DNA of 64,000 nt. It comes from an uncultured Flavobacteriales bacterium (GTDB taxonomy: Bacteria; Bacteroidota; Bacteroidia; Flavobacteriales_D; Sanyastnellaceae). The stretch lies in assembly GCA_938085425.1 (NCBI GenBank), contig CALKGQ010000002.1, positions 62,001-126,000 on the forward strand, read 5' to 3'. The translations under genes were made by a program, and so were the position numbers. The notes under the pieces were generated by a model. That model was given only the letters and a program-made list of their open reading frames with translations, was not told where the DNA came from and ran no database searches. The first letter of the stretch is position 1; every line of letters starts with the position of its first letter. This document shows, one piece after another, positions 49,370-58,120 of this stretch.

Positions 49370-51304
49370 ATGACAAGGCTGTTGCATTGGATGTTGTTCT
49401 GTTCTCTGGCCTCCGGGTGGTGGGGGGCGTCCGCGTCGCTGTTTGGTCAAACCTTCACGAATCAGGCTCCTTCGTTTGGGATCCAAACCACCAATGCCGG
49501 CGGAACATATGGCGCTGCCATCAGCACCGCCGATTGGGATGACAATGGTTGGCCTGACATCACCTTGGGTAGCAGCAGCGGGACATTGCGGACGTACCGA
49601 AACTTTCAAGGCACCTCTTTTACAGAATTCCCCCTTCCTTGGCATATTGAAAGTGAAGTCAAAGCTCTCCTCTGGGTGGATTTGGACAACGACGGGGACG
49701 ACGACCTATTCATCCTGGAGGCTGAGGGGAGATCCGGCATTGTACGCAACGATGGGGGTGGACAATTTGTCTTGGTCAGCGATGAAGGCTTTGGAACCGG
49801 TTTGCCGAATGCAGCAACCGAATCTGGCGGTGCTTCCTTTGGGGACATGGATGGCGATGGTGACCTGGATTTGCACATCTGCAGGTACTTGCAATTCCCC
49901 CTCTTTGACGACGAGGCCAACCGCAACGTTTTGCTACGAAACGATGGAAATTTCCACTTCACAAATGTCTCTTCAAACTCTGGCATCGCCGACAACATTT
50001 GGCTGAGCTTTCAAAGTACGTGGTGGGACATCAACGAAGATGGCTTACAAGACTTGTTGGTCATCAACGACAAAGACAACCCCAATGCCGTGTATTTGAA
50101 CCAAGGCGATGGAACCTTTGACAATGCGTCGTCAGACCTCAACACGGATGTGGTCATCGACTGCATGTCCCTGTGCATTGGCGACGTTGACCAGGACAGC
50201 GACATGGATCTCTTTCACACCAACACCCACTTCGGAGGAGATGGCTTGGGGGCCAAGCTCCTGATTCAAGGAGAAGACGGCACATTCACTGAACAAGCAC
50301 AAGACCATGGCTTGGACATGGATCGGTTTTGTTGGGGGGCCGCGTGGATGGACGTCGACAACGACATGGACCTCGACCTGTTCGTGGCCGAACACGATTT
50401 TCTTGCTCCTTATGGCAACAACCTCTTGTATGAGAACCGAGGCGCGGAGAATGATTTTGACTTTGTCCCATTTGCGGCATCTACCTACGGCACGGATTAC
50501 CTCAACTCACACGTCGTCGCCACAGCCGACTTTGACAAAAATGGCTGGGTGGACTTCGTGGTTCACAACATTGGCAACCACGTTGTTCGCATCTGGATGA
50601 ACGGTGGGGCCAGCAATGGCTTCAGCAGTGTCGCTTTGGGGTTGGAAGGCACGGTCAGCAACCCCAATGGCATCGGCGCCAAAATCACCTTACAGTCTGA
50701 AGAGGTCCAGCAAGTGCGCTTGGTGCATGCCGGGGAAAACTACCTGTCCCAAGAAAGTGAGTTCGAAACGTTTGGTTTGGGGGAAGCATCCTCATTTGAG
50801 TCTGTTCAAGTGCAATGGCCCTCCGGAGTCGTAGATGTTTTTGATGCAGGCTCCCACCAATTGCTTTCTGGGCAGCAACACGTTTTGCGCGAAGGACATT
50901 CTCCCTGTCCACAGGCCACAATCGAACATGTTTCTTGTTCTCCTATTTGGTGGCCAACTGTTCCCGAGGTTCATCCATCCTTCGAACTCTCTTGGATCTC
51001 TGAAAATGGATTGGATTTGGCGGCCGCAAGCCAGCAACCCATTTGGAATTTGGCAACCGGTGACTTTACGATGTCGGCGAAATGGAATGGCCTGGAGATG
51101 TGCGATGTCAATTACATTGTCACTTTTGAGCCCCTGCCAGGTGATTTTGATGTTGATGGTGCCATTGGCACAAGTGACCTACTGGTCATGCTTTCTTCCA
51201 TTGGATGCACAAGTGAATGCATTCAAGATTTCAACGCAGATTTGAGCGTCACAGTGATGGACTTGTTGGTCTTTCTTACTGTCCTTGGTCAAACCTGCGA
51301 TTGA
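49370..51304 (+). CDS. secreted FG-GAP/VCBS and ASPIC/UnbV repeat protein with dockerin-like tail
   Basis: 644 residues. A signal peptide (LLHWMLFCSLASGWWG) precedes FG-GAP/VCBS beta-propeller repeats with calcium-type loops (DWDDNGWPDITLG, DLDNDGDDDLFILE, DMDGDGDLDLHIC). The ASPIC/UnbV region lies around residues 425-515 (GIGAKITLQSEEVQQVRLVH, VQVQWPSGVVDVF). The C-terminus carries two dockerin-like units, DFDVDGAIGTSDLLVMLSSI and DFNADLSVTVMDLLVFLTVL, ending GQTCD. Surface adhesion or glycan binding is likely. Convergent with the flippase gene, with a 16-bp overlap. Confidence 0.88.
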   Translation: MTRLLHWMLFCSLASGWWGASASLFGQTFTNQAPSFGIQTTNAGGTYGAAISTADWDDNGWPDITLGSSSGTLRTYRNFQGTSFTEFPLPWHIESEVKALLWVDLDNDGDDDLFILEAEGRSGIVRNDGGGQFVLVSDEGFGTGLPNAATESGGASFGDMDGDGDLDLHICRYLQFPLFDDEANRNVLLRNDGNFHFTNVSSNSGIADNIWLSFQSTWWDINEDGLQDLLVINDKDNPNAVYLNQGDGTFDNASSDLNTDVVIDCMSLCIGDVDQDSDMDLFHTNTHFGGDGLGAKLLIQGEDGTFTEQAQDHGLDMDRFCWGAAWMDVDNDMDLDLFVAEHDFLAPYGNNLLYENRGAENDFDFVPFAASTYGTDYLNSHVVATADFDKNGWVDFVVHNIGNHVVRIWMNGGASNGFSSVALGLEGTVSNPNGIGAKITLQSEEVQQVRLVHAGENYLSQESEFETFGLGEASSFESVQVQWPSGVVDVFDAGSHQLLSGQQHVLREGHSPCPQATIEHVSCSPIWWPTVPEVHPSFELSWISENGLDLAAASQQPIWNLATGDFTMSAKWNGLEMCDVNYIVTFEPLPGDFDVDGAIGTSDLLVMLSSIGCTSECIQDFNADLSVTVMDLLVFLTVLGQTCD

Positions 51305-52557
51305 CGGCGCAAGAGCTCGGTATGAAGCCAGAGCAAACACAAGCTCATGGCACCGTTCAGCCAAATCATTCCGGCCATGATCTTGGCCGCACCCGAGATG
51401 CCATCCGCTGGAATGCGCCATAGGCACAAGATCGCTGTGGTCAAGAGAACCACAGCATTGACCATGGTGTTCCAATTCGCCCGACCAAGTGCAGACAACA
51501 TGTTCCCCAGAGGAATGCGCAGCCAATGCCCTCCGAGCATGCCCAACAAGAGCACTCGCATGACCCCAGCCCCTTCCTCGTATCCGGGGCCAAATGCCGT
51601 CAGCAGCCAAGGCGTCAAACCCCATAGAATGGCGAGCATGGCAAGGGAAAGAAGGCCAAAAGTGCGCCAATAGTTCTTCATGTACGCCCACAACTTGTGG
51701 GCATTGCTCGCGTATGAAGCCGTCTTCACAAAATCGGTTGCAGCGACGGCCACCGGGACCACACGCGTGGCCAGTGGGATGAGGAACGCCACGCGGTAAA
51801 GGGCCACCTCATCCGCCGAATCCACCAAGCACCTTCCAATGAGGTAGACATCCACGGCGTAAAAGGCATTGGCCAACAATGCGCCAAAGGCCGTGTACAT
51901 GCCGTAAGACCAAAAACCCTGAAAGGCATCTGGAAGTGGCTTCCATGACCAATGAAGCACGTGCAATCGGGCCATCCATGGCAGGCTTGCCAACGCAGGA
52001 GCAGACACCACGGCATAGGCATACCCCTTCACGCCCCACACCGAGGTGAATCCCCAAGCCATCGCCACAAGAAGAAAGGAATACGTGATGTCGACCTGCG
52101 CTGAAGCACGGTTCAAATGAAGACATTTTGCATAGCTTTTGGTGTGCTCCATCCAAAGCGTGGAAACGAAGGTCCAAGCCACGATTTGCATGAGTGGCAC
52201 ACTTTCTGGCACCCCCGACCCCAATAGGAAGGCACAAGCCGTGATGGCGGCCACAAGAGCCAAAGAAAGCATGGTGCCGCGGGCCAAAGCATAGGCGTGC
52301 AACTGCCGTTTATCACTCTGCCCAGGGGCATCGGCCCCAAACTTCAGAAACGCTTGGTAGGCCCCAAACCCCATGAAAGGGACGAAGGCAGACACCAACA
52401 CCATGGCGTACGCATAAGCCCCATAAGAAGCCTCTGACACTGTCCTGGTCACCAAGACCACGGCAGCAAAACCTGCCAGCTTGGCAAGGACATTGGCGCC
52501 CAACATCCAGAGTCCTTGACGCTGGATGAACGTTTGGATGAATTGTTGGGCGCTCAT
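51289..52557 (-). CDS. polysaccharide flippase, Wzx/MATE-like
   Basis: 422 residues with many hydrophobic segments, about 12 membrane spans (for example ANVLAKLAGFAAVVLVTRTV, MLSLALVAAITACAFLLG, VAFLIPLATRVVPVAVAATD). The layout matches Wzx-type oligosaccharide flippases of the MOP superfamily, which move lipid-linked glycans across the inner membrane. There are no glycan polymerase or transferase genes next to it. The start could be 52557, 52566 or 52602; I chose the one directly before the first membrane helix. Substrate unknown. Confidence 0.82.
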   Translation of the reverse strand: MSAQQFIQTFIQRQGLWMLGANVLAKLAGFAAVVLVTRTVSEASYGAYAYAMVLVSAFVPFMGFGAYQAFLKFGADAPGQSDKRQLHAYALARGTMLSLALVAAITACAFLLGSGVPESVPLMQIVAWTFVSTLWMEHTKSYAKCLHLNRASAQVDITYSFLLVAMAWGFTSVWGVKGYAYAVVSAPALASLPWMARLHVLHWSWKPLPDAFQGFWSYGMYTAFGALLANAFYAVDVYLIGRCLVDSADEVALYRVAFLIPLATRVVPVAVAATDFVKTASYASNAHKLWAYMKNYWRTFGLLSLAMLAILWGLTPWLLTAFGPGYEEGAGVMRVLLLGMLGGHWLRIPLGNMLSALGRANWNTMVNAVVLLTTAILCLWRIPADGISGAAKIMAGMIWLNGAMSLCLLWLHTELLRRQSQV

Positions 52558-52624
52558 CGTTGGCATCGTCGAAGCACACCATGCCGATGGCGCACCATGC
52601 AAATCCTCGACAGGGGCTGGTTCA

Positions 52625-53278
52625 TCAAGCGTTGACCAGATTCAGTGCCGCAGCCATGGGGTCCTCTGAACGGAAAACGGAAGATCCCGCCACCAAGACA
52701 TTTGCGCCGGCATCCACAAGTGCCCGTGCATTCCCCATCCCCACTCCCCCGTCGATTTCAATCAAGGCCTCCTTGGCTCCTTCCTCCTCGAGCAAAGTTC
52801 TGAGCGCCGTGGTTTTGGCAAAGGTTCTATCAATGAAGGACTGACCTCCAAAACCGGGGTTGACACTCATCAAACACACCAGGTCGAGGTCCCCTGCCAC
52901 ATCACGCAATGTCTCCACTGGCGTGTGGGGATTGAGGGCCACACCTGCCTTCATCCCCGCGTCCCGGATGGCACCCAAGGTTCGGTGCAAATGTGGACAG
53001 GCCTCGGCATGCACCGTCAGGACATCTGCTCCGAGGTCCGCAAAAGTCTGGATGTAACGGTCGGGGTCAACGATCATCAAATGAACGTCCAAGGGTTTCT
53101 TGGCATGTTTGGCGATGGCCTGTATCACTGGCATGCCAAAACTGATGTTGGGCACGAAAACACCGTCCATGACGTCAAGATGGAACCAATGGGCTGCACT
53201 CGCATTCACAAGTTCAACATCGCGTTGGAGGTTGGCGAAATCAGCGGCCAAGATGGACGGGGCGAGGAGATGTGGCAT
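52625..53278 (-). CDS. rpe: ribulose-phosphate 3-epimerase
   Basis: 217 residues. The TIM-barrel motifs are LLAPSILAADFANLQRDVEL, HLDVMDGVFVPNISFGMPVI, LDVHLMIVDPDRYI, VCLMSVNPGFGGQSFI and IEIDGGVGMGNARALVDAGA. It interconverts ribulose and xylulose 5-phosphate in the pentose phosphate pathway. The start at 53278 is set by the family N-terminus and by a promoter-like octamer ending 4 nt upstream; the ORF could extend 5 codons further through that octamer. It lies upstream of the flippase on the same strand, 67 bp apart. Confidence 0.95.
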   Translation of the reverse strand: MPHLLAPSILAADFANLQRDVELVNASAAHWFHLDVMDGVFVPNISFGMPVIQAIAKHAKKPLDVHLMIVDPDRYIQTFADLGADVLTVHAEACPHLHRTLGAIRDAGMKAGVALNPHTPVETLRDVAGDLDLVCLMSVNPGFGGQSFIDRTFAKTTALRTLLEEEGAKEALIEIDGGVGMGNARALVDAGANVLVAGSSVFRSEDPMAAALNLVNA

Positions 53279-53282
53279 GCCA

Positions 53283-53290
53283 CAAAGGTC
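53283..53290 (-). promoter_or_regulatory. variant -7 box GACCTTTG before rpe
   Basis: On the minus strand GACCTTTG, then TGGC, then the rpe ATG. The spacing is 4 nt as in the other cases but the first base of TA is changed, so it is a weaker call. Confidence 0.35.
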
Positions 53291-53352
53291 CACAACCTGT
53301 GCTGAAATTCAGGGAAGTTGTTGGCAACGTGTGAAGAAGGTGCAACTTTGCA

Positions 53353-54036
53353 ATGTCAAGCTCCATGCGCATGCCCTTGTCTCCTTCCTCTCCAAAATCA
53401 AGCACAACTCCCTATGTCCTGGGGCTCACTGGGGGCATGGCAGCAGGCAAGAGCACCCTTGGCCGCATGCTCAGCGCCATGGGGGCTTTGGTTTGGGATG
53501 CCGATGCTGCGGCCAAGGAACTTTACAAAACGGACCATGTACTGCGCACAAAGGTCCTCGAACAATTTGGGCATGCTTTGGCCATTGTGGATGGGCAAGG
53601 CCAGCACATCGACATCGACCGACGGCAGCTCGCTGCCAAGGTGTTTGCGGATCCCGATTCCCTCCGATGGCTGGAGCGCCAAGTCCATCCGGCAGTTGCC
53701 CAAGCGTATGAAACATGGAAGGTGCGGCAGCCTATGGATGCTCCCTATCTGGTACGAGAAGCCGCCATTTTGTTCGAAACCGGAGGGGACCGTTCCTGCC
53801 ATTCCGTGGCCACGGTGGAGGCTCCGCAGGATGTGAGGCTGGCCAGGGCTGTGGCGCGTGGCTCCACCCATGAGGATGCACAGTTGAGAATGGACCAACA
53901 ATGGACCTCCGACATGCGCGAAGCCCAAGCCCATTGGTGCATTCACAACGATGGTGGCCACCCCCTCTTGCCCCAAGCGCACCATCTGCATTGCGCTGTT
54001 TTGGAAGAGGCCATCAAGCACCGCCGCGCGCATTGA
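53353..54036 (+). CDS. coaE: dephospho-CoA kinase
   Basis: Up to 227 residues. The P-loop is VLGLTGGMAAGKSTLGRMLS, followed by ALVWDADAAAKELYKTDHVL; the DADxxxxxL motif is the family signature, and APYLVREAAILFETGGDRSC is the adenylate-side region. It phosphorylates dephospho-CoA in the last step of CoA synthesis. The first ATG is at 53353; alternatives at 53365 and 53371 lie before the P-loop and are also possible. It is divergent from rpe and precedes an aldehyde dehydrogenase gene by 69 bp. Confidence 0.92.
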   Translation: MSSSMRMPLSPSSPKSSTTPYVLGLTGGMAAGKSTLGRMLSAMGALVWDADAAAKELYKTDHVLRTKVLEQFGHALAIVDGQGQHIDIDRRQLAAKVFADPDSLRWLERQVHPAVAQAYETWKVRQPMDAPYLVREAAILFETGGDRSCHSVATVEAPQDVRLARAVARGSTHEDAQLRMDQQWTSDMREAQAHWCIHNDGGHPLLPQAHHLHCAVLEEAIKHRRAH

Positions 54037-54058
54037 ACTTTTAGGGAGTGCACCTTCT

Positions 54059-54066
54059 TATCTTGG
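54059..54066 (+). promoter_or_regulatory. possible -7 box TATCTTGG upstream of the aldehyde dehydrogenase gene
   Basis: TATCTTGG is one of several TATCTTG-type boxes; it is 39 nt before the ATG at 54106. It matches TAnnTTTG only in part. Confidence 0.3.
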
Positions 54067-54105
54067 GGCACCCTACTCCCCGCCATCTCACAACGCCTTC
54101 TCTGA

Positions 54106-55506
54106 ATGAAACCACTTCGCGATGTTTTCGAGCGCCAAAAGCGCCTGACAGGAGTGGTCCCAACAGCCTCCCAACGGCGAGAATGGCTGCAGTCCCTTTG
54201 GTCCTCGATGCTGGACCATGAGGAAGACATCATTGAGGCCCTGGGGAAAGACTTGGGCAAACCCCGAGAAGAGGTCCACTTGCACGAAATGTTTCCAGTC
54301 AAGAAGGAAATCCAATATGCAAGGAGACATCTAAGGGGTTGGATGGCCCCTCGTCGAAGCTCCACCCCCATTTCCATGGTGGGCACCCGCTCTTACGTCC
54401 AGCAAGACCCCAAAGGCCAAGTCTTGGTCATCGCGCCTTGGAATTTCCCCGTCACCTTGACCCTCCGTCCGCTTGTGAGCGCACTTGCCGCAGGCAACCG
54501 TGTGGTGGTCAAGCCCTCCGAACACACGCCCAATACTTCTGATGTTTTGGCAAGGGTTGTCGCCAAGGCACTGCCGCCTGAGGTGGCCACGGTGGTGCAA
54601 GGAGGACCGGAGGTCAGTTCTTTTTTGACCTCTCTTCCCTTTCAGCACATTTGCTTCACAGGCGGCACACACATTGGCCAAAAGGTCATGAAAGCTGCGG
54701 CAGAACACCTGACCTCAATCACCCTTGAATTGGGGGGCAAGAGCCCCGCCATCGTGGATCGCACAGCCCACATCGCAGATGCGAGCAGGCGGCTTGCATG
54801 GGGGAAATGTCTGAACAATGGCCAAGTCTGCATCGCACCCGATTACCTGCTTGTGGAGGAAGCCATTGCCGATGAATTCACGGGGGCACTTCGGGACCAA
54901 TTTGCGGCCATGTACGGCCAGGAACCAGAGGAGCAATTGAAAAACACCCAAAGGTCCACCATTGTCAACCTCGCGCAATTCGACCGGTTGGTGGCCCTGG
55001 TGGAAGATGCCATTCAGCAGGGAGCCAAGGTTGTCCACGGAGGGACTTGGGACGCCCAAACGTTGCGAATGGCACCCACCCTTTTGGCAGACGTTCACAT
55101 GGACATGAACATCATGAAAGAGGAGATCTTTGGACCAATCCTTCCCATCCTTCGCTGGCGTCAACCAGCAGAAGCCGACAACATCCTTCGGGCCAACCCT
55201 CACCCCTTGGCCATGTATGTGTTCTCCAAAGACGAGTCAGCCATCCAGCATTGGACCACAACACACCCCGCCGGGACGACTGGAATCAATGAAGTGGTGC
55301 TGCAGGTCGCCCAGCCTGACCTCCCATTTGGTGGCATTCAAACAAGTGGCATGGGGAGAACGGGCGGGTACGGAGGATTCTGCCAATTCTCCAATGCAAG
55401 ATCTGTTGTGCAACAGCGCACACGCCACAACATTTTGCCCTTGACCTTTCCCCCATTCAATGGCGCCAGCATTTGGCTGAGTCGCTTCGTCCAGCGTTGG
55501 CTCTGA
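54106..55506 (+). CDS. aldehyde dehydrogenase, class 3-like
   Basis: 466 residues. The NAD-binding fold has VIAPWNFPVTLTLRPLVSAL, the cofactor turn FTGGTHIGQKV, the catalytic Glu in TLELGGKSPAIVD and the catalytic Cys in NNGQVCIAPDYL. The C-terminal motif SGMGRTGGYGG fits. Shorter than most ALDHs and lacking the extra C-terminal stretch, it resembles class 3 fatty or aromatic aldehyde dehydrogenases. The end NGASIWLSRFVQRW is hydrophobic. It may oxidise long-chain aldehydes; the substrate is inferred. It precedes the transferase-like gene at 55531 by 24 bp, which has its own promoter box. Confidence 0.9.
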   Translation: MKPLRDVFERQKRLTGVVPTASQRREWLQSLWSSMLDHEEDIIEALGKDLGKPREEVHLHEMFPVKKEIQYARRHLRGWMAPRRSSTPISMVGTRSYVQQDPKGQVLVIAPWNFPVTLTLRPLVSALAAGNRVVVKPSEHTPNTSDVLARVVAKALPPEVATVVQGGPEVSSFLTSLPFQHICFTGGTHIGQKVMKAAAEHLTSITLELGGKSPAIVDRTAHIADASRRLAWGKCLNNGQVCIAPDYLLVEEAIADEFTGALRDQFAAMYGQEPEEQLKNTQRSTIVNLAQFDRLVALVEDAIQQGAKVVHGGTWDAQTLRMAPTLLADVHMDMNIMKEEIFGPILPILRWRQPAEADNILRANPHPLAMYVFSKDESAIQHWTTTHPAGTTGINEVVLQVAQPDLPFGGIQTSGMGRTGGYGGFCQFSNARSVVQQRTRHNILPLTFPPFNGASIWLSRFVQRWL

Positions 55507-55518
55507 ACCTCTGGCCAC

Positions 55519-55526
55519 TACCTTCG
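55519..55526 (+). promoter_or_regulatory. -7 promoter box TACCTTCG before the transferase-like gene
   Basis: TACCTTCG, then TCTC, then the ATG at 55531. The same octamer is the tRNA promoter in this window, and the spacing is again 4 nt. Confidence 0.6.
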
Positions 55527-55530
55527 TCTC

Positions 55531-56607
55531 ATGTTGGTCCAAACCCACTTTCCACGCAGTCTCTCCCGATCAAGGTACGACCAGTACCTCGCCTCGGGAT
55601 GGTTTCGTGGTTCAGTGATGCTCTACAAAATGGACTTGTTGTGCATCGACCAGATGCTCTACAGTGTGGTCAACATTCGCATGAATTTGGGCAACTATGC
55701 CCCGACTTCAAGGCAACGCAAAATCATGCGGCGCGTGGAGTCTCGCTTCACCGTGACGTATGGACACGCCCAACCCAATGCCCACAAAGAGGCGCTTTAC
55801 GCCCAGCACAAAAGCCGATTCAAAGGATTCATTCACAGCACGTTGACGGATTACTTGAACGCTGGGTTTCAAGGGACAGTGTTTGACACGAGGGAAGTGT
55901 GCGTATACGATGGCGACCGTCTGATTGCCGTGAGCTACTTCGATCTCGGAGAGCAAAGCATGGCAAGCCTTTTGGGGCTGTACGATGAAGCCTACTCAAA
56001 ATTCAGCCTCGGCTCCTACACCTTGCTCAAGGAGGCGGAGTATGGAAAGCGAACGGGAAGAAAATGGTTTTACCCAGGCTACATTTTGGACCAGCGCTCC
56101 GACTTTGATTACAAGCTCCGGCTTGGCCCCATGGAACATTACACCTCGAAAAAGCGTTGGGCCAAACTCGAAAACTTCAAGCCCAAGACCACCACTTCTT
56201 ACAAAATACGGGAGGCCACCGAAGCTTTGACCTCAGGCCTGCGCGATGTGGGCATGCCTTCGCACCCATGGCTCTACCCTTACTTCAGCATGGGCTACAT
56301 GGGTCCTTGGAGTGCCTTTTTCTTGCGGCTGCCGGTTCCAGTGGAATTGGGGCATGACGTGGAAGGCATGCTTGTGGCTGGATTCGACCCTGAGTCGGAG
56401 AGCTACACCTTGATGCACATCCATCCATGCCCCGATGCCTCCCAGTTTCTGAACATGGAGCCTTCCTCAGAGTTTGCCACAGGCGAAGCCTACCTCAACC
56501 ATTTGTACCAAACCGGCGACACCCTGCTCGCGCAAGGCACCCTCGAAGAGGTCCTGCAACTTGCGGTGCGTTGGCGTGACCGTCCCGATGTGATTTTGCC
56601 AGCATGA
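55531..56607 (+). CDS. arginyl/leucyl-tRNA-protein transferase-like protein (ATE/Bpt family, divergent)
   Basis: 358 residues. The region YDQYLASGWFRGSVMLYKMD through VVNIRMNLGNYAPTSRQRKI aligns in layout with the N-terminal half of ATE/Bpt transferases, but only one Cys (LLCIDQ) remains where the family has a CxxC pair. The C-terminal half has the GNAT-like part: TREVCVYDGDRLIAVSYFDL, SLGSYTLLKEAEYGKRTGRK and WFYPGYILDQRSDFDYKLRL. Family members add Leu or Arg to N-termini to create degrons. The next gene, xthA, starts by ATGA overlap. The assignment is by layout and motif order; activity is unproven. Confidence 0.7.
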   Translation: MLVQTHFPRSLSRSRYDQYLASGWFRGSVMLYKMDLLCIDQMLYSVVNIRMNLGNYAPTSRQRKIMRRVESRFTVTYGHAQPNAHKEALYAQHKSRFKGFIHSTLTDYLNAGFQGTVFDTREVCVYDGDRLIAVSYFDLGEQSMASLLGLYDEAYSKFSLGSYTLLKEAEYGKRTGRKWFYPGYILDQRSDFDYKLRLGPMEHYTSKKRWAKLENFKPKTTTSYKIREATEALTSGLRDVGMPSHPWLYPYFSMGYMGPWSAFFLRLPVPVELGHDVEGMLVAGFDPESESYTLMHIHPCPDASQFLNMEPSSEFATGEAYLNHLYQTGDTLLAQGTLEEVLQLAVRWRDRPDVILPA

Positions 56608-57368
56608 AATTGATGAGTTGGAATGTCAATGGCATTCGCGCCATTGTGAAGAAAGGATTTCCAGACCTCGTGCAGGAATTGGGTCCCGATGTTTTGGGCT
56701 TGCAGGAAACAAAGGCGCAAGATGACCAAGTGAGAGAGGCGCTTTTTGGCATGGAAGGGTATGAGCTTCATTCGAGTTCTGCAATCAAAAAGGGCTACTC
56801 GGGGACAGCCGTCCTTTCCAAACACGACCCACTTTCCGTTGCAGCAGGAATTGGGGTGGCGGATTTGGACCAAGAAGGACGGGTTCTTCGTCTCGAATTT
56901 CCATCCTTTCATTTTGTGACGGTGTACACCCCCAACTCAAGCTCAGGCTTGAAGCGCTTGCCCTTCCGGAAAGAGTGGGACGCGGCTTTTTTGGCCTACC
57001 TGAATGAATTGGACCAAGACAAGCCTTTGGTCTGCTGCGGCGACTTGAACGTGGCGCATTCGCCGCTGGACTTGGCACGGCCCGAAGCGAACTACAACAA
57101 GACTCCTGGCTACACGCAAGATGAAATTGATGGCATGACCAAGCTTCAAGAGGCTGGGTTTGTGGATTCCTGGCGACAAGCCCATCCTGAAGAAGTGAAG
57201 TACTCTTGGTGGAGTTACAGAGGGGGCGCAAGGGAAAAAAACGTGGGCTGGAGATTGGATTACATGCTCGTGAGTGAGCGCGCCCTCCAACACACCTCTC
57301 ACGCAGCGATCCACAATGAAGTCCATGGAAGCGACCATTGTCCAGTTTCATTGGATTGGCGCCCCTAA
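56604..57368 (+). CDS. xthA: exodeoxyribonuclease III
   Basis: 254 residues. The endonuclease/exonuclease/phosphatase fold is marked by MKLMSWNVNGIRAIVKKGFP, LGLQETKAQDDQVREALF, CCGDLNVAHSPLDLARPEAN and the C-terminal HGSDHCPVSLDW with its Asp-His pair. It removes 3' blocks and cuts at abasic sites in base excision repair. Its ATG overlaps the stop codon of the preceding gene (ATGA), so translation is coupled. A lamin-tail protein gene follows 73 bp downstream and has separate features. Confidence 0.95.
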   Translation: MKLMSWNVNGIRAIVKKGFPDLVQELGPDVLGLQETKAQDDQVREALFGMEGYELHSSSAIKKGYSGTAVLSKHDPLSVAAGIGVADLDQEGRVLRLEFPSFHFVTVYTPNSSSGLKRLPFRKEWDAAFLAYLNELDQDKPLVCCGDLNVAHSPLDLARPEANYNKTPGYTQDEIDGMTKLQEAGFVDSWRQAHPEEVKYSWWSYRGGAREKNVGWRLDYMLVSERALQHTSHAAIHNEVHGSDHCPVSLDWRP

Positions 57369-57441
57369 ACTGCAGGTGAGCGGTCACAAAACGTGACGTC
57401 AACCCACATGTGATTTTGAGGTTCTTGCAGCCCAAAACCAC

Positions 57442-58104
57442 ATGAAAACTCCCCTTTCACACCTCATCTTGGCGGCGACATTGTCTTTCGCATTTTGTCC
57501 TTCCACCCAGGCCCAATGTGTGGCAGACTTGAACCTCAATGCCCTGGTCGACTACGACGATTTGCTCATCCTTTTGGCCAACTATGGCCAAAGCTGCGAA
57601 GCAGAGATCTGGCATGACCCCATCATTTCGGAAATCCACTACAATCCAAGCACCCAGCAGGGCGCAGACTCGGAGCATGAATTTGTGGAGCTGATGAATC
57701 CCCACCCCTTTGACATCCACGTTGGTGGATGGCAATTGGGCGATGGCATCGCTTGCACGTTTCCTGAAGACACATGGATTGAGGCTGAAGGATTCTTGGT
57801 GACGGCCAACGACACTGCCGTCCTCGCCTCTCTTCTGCCGGAATTTGTCCCTTTGCTTCCATGGACACTTGCCTCTGGACTTCACAACAGCGGCGAATCT
57901 TTGCGGCTGATACGGCCCAATGGCACTGAAGCTGACCACGTGATTTACAGCGATGCAGGCGCTTGGCCACAAGATCCCGATGGGGCGGGCGGATCCTTGG
58001 AATGGAAGGGGCCTGGCTACGACAACAGCTTCTCTACTTCTTGGGCGGGAAGCAATGCACTGGGCGGATCGCCAGGTACAGCGAACAGCACTTGGACAGA
58101 TTGA
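57442..58104 (+). CDS. secreted lamin-tail-domain protein with dockerin-like N-terminal unit
   Basis: 220 residues. After a signal peptide (LILAATLSFAFCPSTQAQ) comes a dockerin-like unit, CVADLNLNALVDYDDLLILL then ANYGQSCE, and then a lamin-tail domain: IISEIHYNPSTQQGADSEHE, FVELMNPHPFDIHVGGWQLG, SGLHNSGESLRLIRPNGTEA. The domain often binds DNA, sugar or surfaces in bacteria. No T9SS tail was seen. It converges with pgmB across 16 bp. A short inverted repeat lies upstream (57383-57397) but lacks a T run. Confidence 0.85.
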   Translation: MKTPLSHLILAATLSFAFCPSTQAQCVADLNLNALVDYDDLLILLANYGQSCEAEIWHDPIISEIHYNPSTQQGADSEHEFVELMNPHPFDIHVGGWQLGDGIACTFPEDTWIEAEGFLVTANDTAVLASLLPEFVPLLPWTLASGLHNSGESLRLIRPNGTEADHVIYSDAGAWPQDPDGAGGSLEWKGPGYDNSFSTSWAGSNALGGSPGTANSTWTD

Positions 58105-58120
58105 TCCGCAAAGAAGGATT

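Noticed and set aside
57383-57397. Inverted repeat GTCAC-AAAAC-GTGAC between xthA and the lamin-tail gene as a terminator
   Set aside because: Only 5-bp arms and no following T run; could be an operator but nothing supports that.
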